A DNA stretch of 33,122 nt from Condylostoma magnum (Eukaryota; Ciliophora; Heterotrichea; Heterotrichida; Condylostomatidae): positions 23,306 to 56,427 of the forward strand of contig CAKKTI010000104.1 of the NCBI GenBank assembly GCA_920105805.1. Reading direction: 5' to 3'. The notes beneath the pieces were generated by a model. The model was not told the DNA's origin and did no database searches. It was given only the letters and a program-made list of their open reading frames with translations. A program made the position numbers and the translations under genes. This document shows, piece after piece, positions 22,010 to 30,768 of the stretch (positions are counted from its first letter, which is position 1; every line of letters begins with the position of its first letter).

Positions 22010-22435
22010 CTAAATCAACAGTGGATGACTTATTGGTTGAAAATCATACATAATTTTTAAGTCTTAAGCTTCAGTAATTCCTAAATCTTTCAGCGTGGCA
22101 TTAGGAGGAGCAGGATCTTAGGGTCTATACTTAAACAGATAAATATAAACATCTGCTACAGAATATCTATACTGCCGCTTTATTCTATCAGCAATAGTCA
22201 TGATTCTAGTAGTGATGGGATACTGCTCAGAAAAATCATTTGGAGATCCAAAAGTAGGGTTAGCTAAAATACAAGTAACAGTTACTATAGGAGTTGCTTT
22301 TTTTGGATCAATGTACTCTGGAACTTCATACACATAAGGTAAATAGTCCTTCTTGCCTGCCTTCCCTTTCTTTCCCCTCTTTCCCTTCTTGCCTTTCTTT
22401 CCTTTCTTTCCTTTCTTACCCTTCTTTCCCCCCAT
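22010..22435 (-). CDS. Conserved-looking protein with GKK-repeat N-terminus
   Basis: 141 aa. The N-terminus is almost entirely Gly and Lys (MGGKKGKKGKKGKK and on to about residue 28), possibly a nucleic-acid, tubulin or nucleolar targeting tail. It is followed by a compact domain: YLPYVYEVPEYIDP, TVTCILANPTFGSPNDFSEQ, YPITTRIMTIADRIKRQY, YIYLFKYRPQDPAPPNATLKDLGI, YDFQPISHPLLI. The domain has the look of a small ubiquitin-like beta-grasp fold, but that is a guess. The stop is the tandem TAG TAA TAA starting at 22012 on the minus strand, identical to the string that ends the genes at 9769 and 10773. Confidence 0.7.
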
Positions 22436-22458
22436 AGAATTATTTAAATATGTTAAAT

Positions 22459-24129
22459 TTACCTAACTAGTCTATGGCTCAACTCATTAAAATCTAGATT
22501 ACTGATGTACTTAAGAGCTTGATGAGGCAAAGTACAGCGTTACTGCTACAATTACTGAGCTAGGTCTGATTAGATGCTTAAAGAATAACTAACTCCTTTG
22601 TCCCTACTTCCAATCTGCAGATTTATATCTAAAAAGCTAGCATTTCTCCAAATCCTTACAGTCATGATTAAATCATTACTATTCTTAATGCTAACCGTGT
22701 GAAATAATAGCTCAATATTGCTGTTTTTTAACTCTAATTTTAGACATTTGGATATTGGGGCCTATATGCAATAAGGAAACATGCTAAGTCTTATAAATCC
22801 ATTTAAGAAGGTAGGAACGATTCTATACACATTTTAAAGCTTCTACTCGTAAAACTTTTGAAATTCTTATTTTATATATCTTCATTTTTCATTAGATTAT
22901 TCCGGAATATTGATAGAGTATTTTATGGAGAACGGGTTTTTGTTAGAGTTTTAACTGCTTGGCTATAAGCCCAGCTGTATATCGTATCCTATATCTCTTT
23001 AAGCAATTCTGGTAAAGGCGAAATTTCATACAAGTGCTTTTTCATGTATTATTATATTATTATTCTATCTTGATAGCTCTCTAATATTTCTAATACAACT
23101 TGATATCTCAAAAATAACAGAAATATAATTCAAAATTAAAAGAAAAGTTTGCTCTATGTTAGAAGAATCTCTCAAATCTAATAAATGGGACTCAACTGTT
23201 GAGTGTTTTGTTTAATCTACTGAATTAGTCAGATCTTGGGAATTAGGTTGTCTTATAATCCTTGAAATGCAGTGATGTAAAATTTCATTAAAGTAAACAA
23301 TCTAGTGTAGATTGCTATTAAGATTATAGAGGTCTGTTACGTATAGTTTCCAAGGCTAATCGATAACTTATACTGAAATCATATAATAGTTTCTGTATGA
23401 TATAATTATTTCATTGAAGCTTTTAGGAAGACAGGAAAATCCCTGCATTTGATAGCTTCCTTATTAGTAGTATTTCTTTGTTTAGCTTGCTATTGTTTTT
23501 AAGGCATTATCTAAACCTATTTGAACGGGCACGCTAAGACATACACTTTCAATAATTTCATATATGTCTAAGTCAAATTACAGGTGGTCGTATATTTCTA
23601 GTAGTTATGAAGTTAGTATTTTAGGAGAGCAAATGAATTAGACTTTATAGTTACTTTTGTTAATCTATGATTTAATTGTCATGTGCAAAGTTTGCATTTC
23701 GCCATTTAAACTATATTTGTACAGAAGTTGAGTTTTTAAATGATTCAAAACTAGTATTTATACATCAAAACGCTGTTATAGTTACTGCAATGCAGCTTCA
23801 ATGTTCTATGATATTAGGGCTTCATGCTGAGAGATTTATAATAATAACTTTTCGATTGTATTTACTATGTCACTTAAGATTGAGCTACCAAGCATATCGT
23901 TTTGTTTCTAATCAAATTTAATTATCAGAGTATTTGTAATAGTGCTATACTCTACTATGTACCCCACGATTTTATGCACATACTCCTATATTTATTAGCC
24001 ATCAATATACGGAGTAAAGTTAGCAGGGAAATCTTGTATTGAAAATATCAATAAGCTTTCTTAGTACTGTACAGTTACTGAGTAATTCGTATTTTACAAT
24101 AGAAGTTAAAATTGCTCAGTAGATTACAT
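22459..24129 (-). CDS. Large unknown soluble protein
   Basis: 556 aa, starting MQSTEQFQLLLQNTNYSV. It is predicted as mainly alternating beta and helical segments without clear TM segments (SLLIFSIQDFPANFTPYIDG; EYVHKIVGYIVEYSTITN; ILSDIVNTIEKLLLQISQHEALI; LTSQLLEIYDHLQFDLDIYEII; LYNLNSNLHQIVYFNEILHHC; TFLLILNYISVIFEISSCI; KYSINIPEQSNEKW). No catalytic motif is seen. The antisense strand also has a long open frame, but the minus-strand reading has far better amino-acid balance. The end is set at TAA 22459 after SHRLVR, 23 bp before the next start codon on the same strand. Family not recognised. Confidence 0.6.
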
Positions 24130-24199
24130 TTATATTAAAAAGAGTACTTTTAGTGTAATTAAAATAATTGTGTTGTATTTTTAGTTATTATAAGTTTAA

Positions 24200-24859
24200 A
24201 TGGATAAATCTCGTAGGTCTGAGCTTAGGTTAATAGGCCTAAAAAAATAATTTGAAACTTAATCAAATAACAAAAGAAGTCCTTATAACAGTCCAAGAAA
24301 TTTAGTGTTTAAATCGTAAAGCCCTAGACTAAAAAGCCTAAGATATAGTTTCAAGAGGAAATAAACTATGAATAAAATAATCGATAAAAGTTCTTAATTC
24401 TTATAAGAAAGTTGTAAAAATAATGGAAAGTCAGCCAATAATTTAGAACTGAACTAATTGACAAGAAGGAAAACTTTTATGGATAAAAGAAACTACTATA
24501 AAGAAATTGAAGGTTACATGAAGTAAAGACTGTAGAAGGTGGGTAGTGAAAGTGCGAAATATCAAACATGCTAGGAATACTTCGATATAATGATTCAAAG
24601 ATCAAAGAATTAAAAGTAGATTTTATAAAAGATTAAAGAAGGCTATGAAAGCTATGTAAATGAGCTATAAAATAAAATAAAGCAATTAGAGTCGTAATAA
24701 AGCTCTAGAAAGTTAATAATTCCTTCACTTTAGCTTTAATAATAAGGATAGAGCTTTTAAGAAGAATTCATGGAAAATTTTAAAGATTTTTCAGATTCAT
24801 GGCAAGAACAAATATCAAATAATCGCTAATAATTTTCTTAATCCGCATATCTTTAATGA
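24200..24859 (+). CDS. Basic coiled-coil protein
   Basis: 219 aa, MDKSRRSELRLIGLKKQ, with a Ser/Arg/Pro N-terminal part (KRSPYNSPRNLVFKSQSPRLKSL) containing S-P sites, then a helical region (RRKTFMDKRNYYKEIEGYMKQRL; YQTCQEYFDIMIQRSKNQKQILQKIKEGYESYVNELQNKIKQLE) and an acidic end (EEFMENFKDFSDSW). It ends AYL followed by TAA TGA (24854-24859). A cytoskeletal or basal-body component is possible. Its start is 70 bp from the divergent start at 24129. Confidence 0.65.
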
Positions 24860-24913
24860 TAAAACTTGTAAATTATAGCATCTATTCACACAAATAACAC
24901 AATAAAGTTAACA

Positions 24914-25363
24914 CTAATTATCATCACTATCTGAAAAGAAATCATCACTGTCTTCGAAATCTTCACTTTATTAATAACTTTGTAAATCTTCCCCTTATAA
25001 CCTTACTTCAGGATTATCCTTAGAGCTATTGTCATCATCATAATCACTTGACTCATTTTAAAATTTATTTTGACTTATATTCAAATAACCTTCGGATGAC
25101 TGTAGTACATCTTAAAAGTCCTAAGAAACTATTTCTAAATCCTCGGCTGGATTTTCTCCCAATTACTTTTAAAGCATTTGGTTGTTTTATTTCAAATCTG
25201 AACGCTCTTTTTCTAATTCTCTAAGCCTTCATAGAAAATCTCGCTCTTATTCGCCCAATTAAGCTTTTAGTGTATCGTTTCTAGCCATTAATTTTCTACA
25301 CAGATTAAGAAGTTGATAGAAATTATGCTATAACTCTGAAAATTCTTTCTACTTACTATCCAT
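24914..25363 (-). CDS. Coiled-coil protein with acidic C-terminus
   Basis: 149 aa. The N-terminal half is a coiled coil (FSELQHNFYQLLNLCRKLMARNDTLKAQLGEQERDFLWRLRELEKERSDLKQNNQML) with one Trp from TGA. The C-terminal half is strongly acidic (DDDNSSKDNPE; SEDFEDSDDFFSDSDDN). The end is TAG at 24914 followed two codons later by TAA. It converges on the gene ending at 24859 with a 54-bp spacer. Function unknown. Confidence 0.65.
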
Positions 25364-25642
25364 TTCTAAATTTAAATAACGATTTATAAATCATTCGTGA
25401 AATCTGGCTGAGTAAACGATACTTATTCGATATTGAGTACACTCATAAAACACACAAATATTTTAAACTGTTAGACTTATAAACAGTATTTATGTTGAAA
25501 TGACCTACAAATCATCCCAGTACACGCTTCAACCTACCCTCAACACCTCTTCATAAGCTAGAATCCTTAAATTTAGCATATTTAACTTAAAACAACAATC
25601 TTAATAATAATCCAAACTATTACGTTAGACATTTTTTGTATT

Positions 25643-27268
25643 ATGTTTAAACGAAAAGGTCTTGAGATATCAGTTCTTAGAACTGAAGGAATAAACATTT
25701 CCCCTCATCTGTAAGGATGCCATGTTTTTATAAATAACGAACTGATCGATGTTATCTCTCCCTTAGATTCCTAATAAGATGAGCTAATCACAGACGTTCC
25801 TTACTCGGGCAGTCTAAGTTTAATTGTAAAGAACTTAGATGATGAAAATATAGTATATGGTTAAGTAAGTCTGCAAATCGAAACACTTCCTAGAGATGGA
25901 TTTCAGTGGGTTCCTCTTTACTAATAATAAACTGAAATCTAACAATTCCCTGAAAACATTCCTGAGCCGAAAGTACTTGTACTGGTTAATACTATAAGAG
26001 AGTTATCCCCTGTTCCTGAGATCACTGAGTGTTCTAATGACGATGACATTGAAAACACTTATATAACGACCAGCAAGCTATCAGACGTTAGTAATAGTGC
26101 AAAGGCTTGTAATTTAGAGTAGAGTGCCAATAGTGATAAAATTCAAAACTTAGAAATTGAAAAGAAGTTTTTTATGCATAAAATGGAAGAGTATAAATAA
26201 CAGTATGATGTATTGGTTGAGAAATGATATGTAAGGGAAAATGAGCTCGTTGTGGCTCTTAAGAGTAAGGAGTAGGAATTAGATATGGCCTAAAGTACTA
26301 TAAAGTAATTACGAAGCAAGAAAAAATACTATAAAAGTTAAGCTAGTACTTAAGAAGTAGAGTAATTGATGCAGCAGGTATAGGCATTAACATAGAAGAA
26401 TGATAGCTTTGAAGGGTAATTAAGCTAATGCTAAGAAAAAAGTGAATTATTTAAGTAAAAGTACTATAAAGAGAAAGGAAAAAATGAAGTGTTGTAAAAG
26501 AATATATTAGAAAAGGATAAAGAAAACTCAAAATTGTATAAATCTATAAGTCAGAAGAACAGTAAAAGAGAGTATAAATAAACAAAAAACAATCAAATTC
26601 ACTCTTTATAACAATAAATCCAAAAACTATAAAAAGAAAACTAAGAAATCAAATCCTTTCAGTCAACATTTAGTAAGACTTTTGATTATAATATTTAATC
26701 AGAAAACTCCCTAGAACAACTAGATCAATTGGATGCTACTCTTCAAAGTCTATTAGGTCCAAAATGCTACTAAAAATGATTCCAAAAGATAGATTAAGGT
26801 CTATATGAAGTAAAAGGCCAAAAAGTATTAGTAATAGCAAAAAACAATTCGATTTATTGTAAAAGTGGAGAATAAATGCTTACTTTAAAGCAATTTGTAG
26901 AAAAGATTCTCAAAGAATCTGATATACAAGCACCCCCAGCTCTAAAATTATCTGAATTTGGAAAACAGCAAACAAGTAAGCCATCATTTCACAGAAGAAC
27001 CAATACAATGCCTGAATGTATGGACAACTTTTTAAACGAAAATGGGCAGTTTACAGTCTCCTTTGACATAAACGACAAAAAGATATAAAGACCCTCTTAA
27101 AGGCGATTTCTACTATAAACAGTGAGTTCAAGTAATAAAAAGGTCGGCAAAAACAATACCCCTCCTCCCAATAAGCGCAATGGCCATGTGAAAGTAGTAA
27201 AAACATCTTCTAGACCCAATACAGAGAGACGTAGTTCCCTTTCCTCAAGTCAATCAAGATATGCTTAG
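25643..27268 (+). CDS. C2-like domain plus long coiled-coil protein
   Basis: 541 aa. Residues 1-115 look like a beta-rich C2-type module (LEISVLRTEGINI, GSLSLIVKNLDDENIVYGQVSLQIETL, then FQWVPL). An acidic linker is followed by a long coiled coil (about residues 170-345: KKFFMHKMEEYKQQYDVLVEKW, LVVALKSKEQELDMAQSTIKQL, KENSKLYKSISQKN, QQIQKLQKENQEI). A short C-terminal domain (GLYEVKGQKVLVIAKNN) precedes a basic Ser-rich tail (RPNTERRSSLSSSQSRYA). The stop is taken as TAG 27266, only 10 bp from the TAA of the convergent gene; reading through it would overlap that gene. Confidence 0.65.
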
Positions 27269-27278
27269 AGTAATAATG

Positions 27279-27944
27279 TTAAAAAAATCTTCCTATAATA
27301 CCTAGTGAACTTGATGCTGGCTTTGGGGGCTGTATTACTTCAACGTTTTAGTTTTTATTGTCTAAATCTTTCATATTCTAATACTGGGCAAAATCTTAAA
27401 AATGCCCTGAGACTGCGTCATTTACATACAAATCTTTGTATATTGCTAGACCATTTCTTGCAAACATAAACAAAAATATTCCCAGTACTATATTCACTAC
27501 AATGCTTTAAGTAAAATTTCCGTCAATTCAAATCATTAAAAACCCACTTAAGTGAAAGAAAACAAGTCCTATAATACAGAATAGAAAACAGTACTTTGAG
27601 TAAAGCTGCATAAACTCAATAGCTTCGTGCATAGATGTAGCGCCTTATCCCCCCATCAACGCTTTTCCAGGCCCAAACATAGAGCAAAAAGTAGCAATAG
27701 TAACAGTAAGCAACTCAGCCCCCATTGATATCAAAGTAGTCACTATATACGAAAAAATCAAAAATCTATTAGTGCCTTCCGGCACATCAATAATCAATCC
27801 TCCATAAGTAAAACCAGCTATAAATGCCCCCTAGGATGCCATTGTACCAAAACAAGCAGTTCAGAAATTCAGCTCTTTTTCCCTTATTTAAAGTGTTCTC
27901 ACCTAAAGCTCCGTAAGAGTCTCATTCTTATACGCCTATAACAT
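27279..27944 (-). CDS. Four-TM membrane protein, possibly Orai-like calcium channel
   Basis: 221 aa, starting MLQAYKNETLTELQVRTLQIREKE. Four hydrophobic segments: FGTMASQGAFIAGFTYGGLI, LIFSYIVTTLISMGAELLTVTIATF, YCFLFCIIGLVFFHLSGFLMIW and IVVNIVLGIFLFMFA, with a cytoplasmic amphipathic helix before TM1 and the linker SMHEAIEFMQLYSKY before TM3. Layout and spacing resemble Orai store-operated calcium channels of protists, but the TM1 selectivity glutamate is not evident, so the call is tentative. The C-terminus is proline-rich and ends GIIGRFF at TAA 27279. One Trp is TGA (LNFWTACF). Confidence 0.6.
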
Positions 27945-27993
27945 ATTTTTAATACAATTTAACTCCTAAACTCCATATTTTCTAATAACTCTA

Positions 27994-28527
27994 ATGCCGA
28001 AAAGACGTATATATATAGGAAGGCTTTCATCCCGTACTAGAACTCGTGACTTAGAGTCAATTTTTGAAAGATATGGAAGAATCAGAGATTTGGAAATGAA
28101 GCATGATTATGCCTTTATAGTAAAAGTTATATAGGAGTTTTATGATGACAGAGACGCTGAGAAGGCAGTAAGGAGAATGGACAGTAGAAATGTTGACGGA
28201 TCTAGAATCAGAGTTGAATATGCGGGAGAGAGGCGAGATAGAAAAACTGCAAGCAGTGAGGATACTTGCTTTAATTGTGGGTAAAAAGGGCATTGGTAAA
28301 TTATATACAGGGCCTATGAGTGTAAGTCGGAAGACTGGGGAGGAAAGTGCTACAAATGTGGGAATAGAGGACACAAGAGAAAAGATTGTTAATCTAAGTC
28401 ACCTTAGAGGAGGCCTAAAAGTAGATCCCCTAGATAATCCAAACCTCAGTAAAGGTCCCCCTCTCCAGAAAAATCTAACAGTTCATCCCCTCGCGAAGCC
28501 TATCTAAGAGATGAGTACGAGGATTAG
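27994..28527 (+). CDS. SR-type splicing factor (RRM plus CCHC zinc knuckles)
   Basis: About 167 aa after removing two 15-nt introns. RRM: RNP2 [14 protein letters not shown]1-like [19 protein letters not shown] (only after splicing the first intron) and [10 protein letters not shown]. Next is a CCHC knuckle CFNCGQKGHWAYEC (only after splicing the second intron) and a second [14 protein letters not shown]. The tail is an RS/SP-rich domain ([23 protein letters not shown]). This is the RSZ/SRSF7-like architecture that binds pre-mRNA and U1/U2AF components in the nucleus. The end is TAG 28525, 13 bp from the stop of the convergent SNARE gene; a TAA at 28552 is possible but would overlap it. Confidence 0.93.
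28120..28134 (+). other. 15-nt intron 1 of the SR factor
   Basis: The 15-mer GTAAAAGTTATATAG interrupts the most conserved part of the RRM; removing it gives YAFIEFYDDRD, the expected RNP1 sequence. It lies at a codon boundary and its length keeps the frame, so only protein conservation or RNA reveals it. Confidence 0.92.
28296..28310 (+). other. 15-nt intron 2 of the SR factor
   Basis: The 15-mer GTAAATTATATACAG splits the Trp codon of the first zinc knuckle; removing it gives the perfect C-x2-C-x4-H-x4-C pattern CFNCGQKGHWAYEC. Confidence 0.92.
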
Positions 28528-28540
28528 TATAGTAATTTTA

Positions 28541-29230
28541 CTAAAGTACGATAAGTAATACCAAAGCTATAATTAGTAGCACAATAATGCAAAGCAAGCA
28601 GCTATCTTTTGAATTGTATATAAGCCTTTCTACCTTACTACTGGTTTTATCAAGCCTTACATTCGTATGATCTACCTTAACCTCCACATCATCTAATAAT
28701 CTATTCTATAAATCCAACTCATCCCCTATATTGTTCGCCACATTCACTAAATTCTCACTGGTTCCCACCAGTGCATCCTCTATATCAGCCTACTGCTTCA
28801 ACATCTACGATTAGGCTTAAAGCAAAGCATTATTAGAAAGATTCCTGGAATCCTCAGTTTCCCCAACCCCATCTTCTCTTCTAAAGTTCACACCAATACC
28901 AGCTTTCAGCTGTTTTTAAGTATTCCTAAACTTCTCGTCCATTTAACTCAACAACTCCTCCAACTCCTCTACTTACTCATCATAACGTCGTATGTCTTAG
29001 TCTGCGATTCTGTGGCGCATTGGATCTTGTTTGAAGTAAGTAAGGTTTCGGGATAAAGAGTCTATTTCTACAGCAAAGTCTTATAATCCTCCACGGATCT
29101 TAGAATCTATACGAGCTGTTACCTCGTTGTGGTATAAAAGGCGATCTCTCTCCTTTAAGTCTGACTCCAACGTATTTCTTATCTTATGAGCACGGTCTAA
29201 GTCCTTCAAAAATTCTTCCCTTTAAGCCAT
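28541..29230 (-). CDS. Qc-SNARE, syntaxin 6/8-like
   Basis: 229 aa. The N-terminal helical region (MAQREEFLKDLDRAHKIRN ... AVEIDSLSRNL) is followed by a SNARE motif: QSQMLKQQADIEDALVGTSENLVNVANNIGDELDLQNRLLDDVEVKVDHTNVRLDKT, with the zero-layer Gln in ELDLQ, and a C-terminal membrane anchor LCIIVLLIIALVLLIVL. It would pair with Qa, Qb and R SNAREs for endosomal or Golgi fusion. As expected for a tail-anchored SNARE, nothing follows the TM segment: the stop is TAG (28541-28543 on the plus strand) directly followed by TAA. No in-frame TGA occurs for more than 50 codons beyond, so TAG must terminate here. Confidence 0.9.
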
Positions 29231-29237
29231 TTTGGGA

Positions 29238-29624
29238 TTATTTATTAATAGTTCTCCGGGTGAAAATAATCTTTTCTATGTCGGATTTGTAATCTTAAAG
29301 TGCTTTTAAGGCGATTTGGGAGAAGTTGTAGTCTTGTAGATTAGTTTTTGGCGGCTTGGGAGAAGATGTGTTGATTATGTCTAAGTTTTTCAAGGACATT
29401 CTAAATATTCGGGAGTTTCGGCCAATGGATGGAATGTTCAAATAGCGGTGTTACAGGTCTATCAATTTGTTGTTTTAGAGTTTTAGGGGAGAAAAGGCCG
29501 TTTTTCGACGTCTGGTTGTAGTTATACGTCTTTAATTAAAAATTTGTTAGTATAATTAAAATCCTCGGGAGTATTCGCTTTAATGCTTTGCTAGTGTGTT
29601 AGTTTATGTACTTTTTAATTACAT
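29238..29624 (-). CDS. Small basic protein
   Basis: 128 aa. The reliable part is the C-terminal 90 residues: RITTTRRRKTAFSPLKL, NNKLIDLQHRYLNIPSIGRNSRIFRMSLKN, LDIINTSSPKPPKTNLQDYNF, ALKALQDYKSDIEKIIFTRR. The N-terminal 30 residues are AT-rich and less certain; the start could also be the internal ATG of MSLKNLD. The TAA stop at 29238 lies only 7 bp before the SNARE start codon on the same strand. Function unknown; the basic Ser/Thr/Pro-rich sequence suggests a structural or regulatory role. Confidence 0.5.
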
Positions 29625-29897
29625 TTGCCTTGTATTAATACTTGCTCTTATGTTAATTTTAGGTGAAAGAGTTATTTGTTACCCTAATGGCAAAATTCGT
29701 TTCTTTTTAGATCTTTTAGTAAATAATCTATTTTTACATTATATTGAGTCTATTGTCCTTATCAAGGGTTCAGAGTATTATCTTTAATGGGTATTAGGTA
29801 ACTAAATTAACCGATTTAATGATAAACCTTATTTTTCCTACATTTTTGTAATTTTTATTAATTATTTATAGAAAAATGATTGATTAATATACTTCTT

Positions 29898-30400
29898 TTA
29901 TACAAAACTCTGCAAGCAGCTTCGAATCAATCTAACTCGCATACCTTGCCTAGAATTAACAATAATATTGTATACTCGTGAAATATTAACTTAATACACT
30001 GTTAATCCTCTGAAAATCAAATATCCTAATTTGTTTATTCTAAGATAATCTCAGCATTACTTAATTTCCTTTATAGCAATTTTTATGCCTCTCCTAATAG
30101 AAAATCTAACATGACATTGGCTCCAAATTACAATCCAACTGATTCTATCTTTTAACTATCAGCCTTAACCCCTAATTAACTTAAAAATCATTAACAAATC
30201 CCTTTAAACATACTCTACCATTTCTAATGCATTTGTCATATCCAGCAATGTCTCTTTTAAAATCTACTAAACCTAAACTTATACTTAGAATTAAGATCAT
30301 CCAACACTTGCAACTACTCAATACATTCTCTTATATAAAACATACTAAAAACACAGCCTTTAGTATTCTCCTAGGATTATCAGAGGACTAGAACAAAGTA
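29898..30400 (-). pseudogene. Prefoldin subunit 3 (VBP1)-like gene with several frame changes
   Basis: Pieces of one protein appear in three minus-strand frames in the right order: NPRRILKAVF (N-terminal NPRGIPKAVF box), CIEQLQVLDDLNSKYKF, LLDMTNALEMVEYVQ, then VGLQFGANVMLDFLLGEAQKLLQRKLSNAE, NQDIWFSEDQ and finally QVNISRVYNIIV. These match the prefoldin 3 signature (GANVMLEY, EAQALL, EVNMARVYN), a subunit of the chaperone that passes actin and tubulin to CCT. One frame change fits a 16-nt intron (30180-30195). The other three are each a one-base loss, near T or A runs at about 30350, 30270 and 29990. This could be sequencing error in homopolymers, unusual introns, or a true pseudogene. No good start codon is seen. 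Confidence 0.6.
30180..30195 (-). other. Candidate 16-nt intron in the prefoldin 3-like gene
   Basis: The minus strand reads GTTAATGATTTTTAAG. Its removal joins MVEYVQRDF to QLGVKADSQKIESVGLQFGANVM, restoring the prefoldin frame. Other frame changes in the same gene have no such intron, so this is less secure than those in the SR factor. Confidence 0.5.
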
Positions 30401-30472
30401 ATTTCTGTTATTTTATCTAAGAAGCAGTCAACTAGGGAAATTTTCCCAAGTAATGGCAGTAATTTAATATAA

Positions 30473-30748
30473 ATGGGCAAAGGTACTCCTAGTTTCGGTA
30501 AAAAGCACACGAAGAACCATGGCCTTTGCCGTCGTTGTGGCCAAAGAGCATACCACTTATAGAAAAAAGCATGTGCAAGTTGCGGATATCCCGAAAAGAA
30601 GATGAGGAAGTATAACTGGAGTATCAAAGCACTTAGAAGAAGGACTCAGGGAACTGGAAGGTTACAGTATTTAAAGAAATTATGGAGAAGGGCTAAGAAT
30701 AATTTTATGGAAGGACATACACCTAAACCCAGAGTCAGTTCTGCTTAG
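30473..30748 (+). CDS. RPL37: 60S ribosomal protein eL37
   Basis: 91 aa, matching the family length. It starts MGKGTPSFGKKHTKNHGLCRRCG, has the C4 zinc site (CRRCGQRAYHLQKKACASCG) and continues YPEKKMRKYNWSIKALRRRTQGTGRLQYLKKLWRRAKNNF. It binds 23S/28S-type rRNA in the large subunit. Gln in YHLQKK is TAG, yet the protein must end at TAG 30746 (after PRVSSA), because the next in-frame TGA (30770-30772) lies inside the start codon region of the lipase gene. It is the clearest case of TAG used both as sense and as stop in one gene. The lipase starts 20 bp downstream. Confidence 0.96.
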
Positions 30749-30768
30749 TTTTAAGGTTTTAGTAAAAA

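Noticed and set aside
29596-29787. Plus-strand frame with a TM-like segment (YICLVLILALMLILGE)
   Set aside because: It begins without ATG, lies in AT-rich DNA and overlaps the uncertain N-terminus of the minus-strand basic gene. Neither strand is convincing here, so I left it out.
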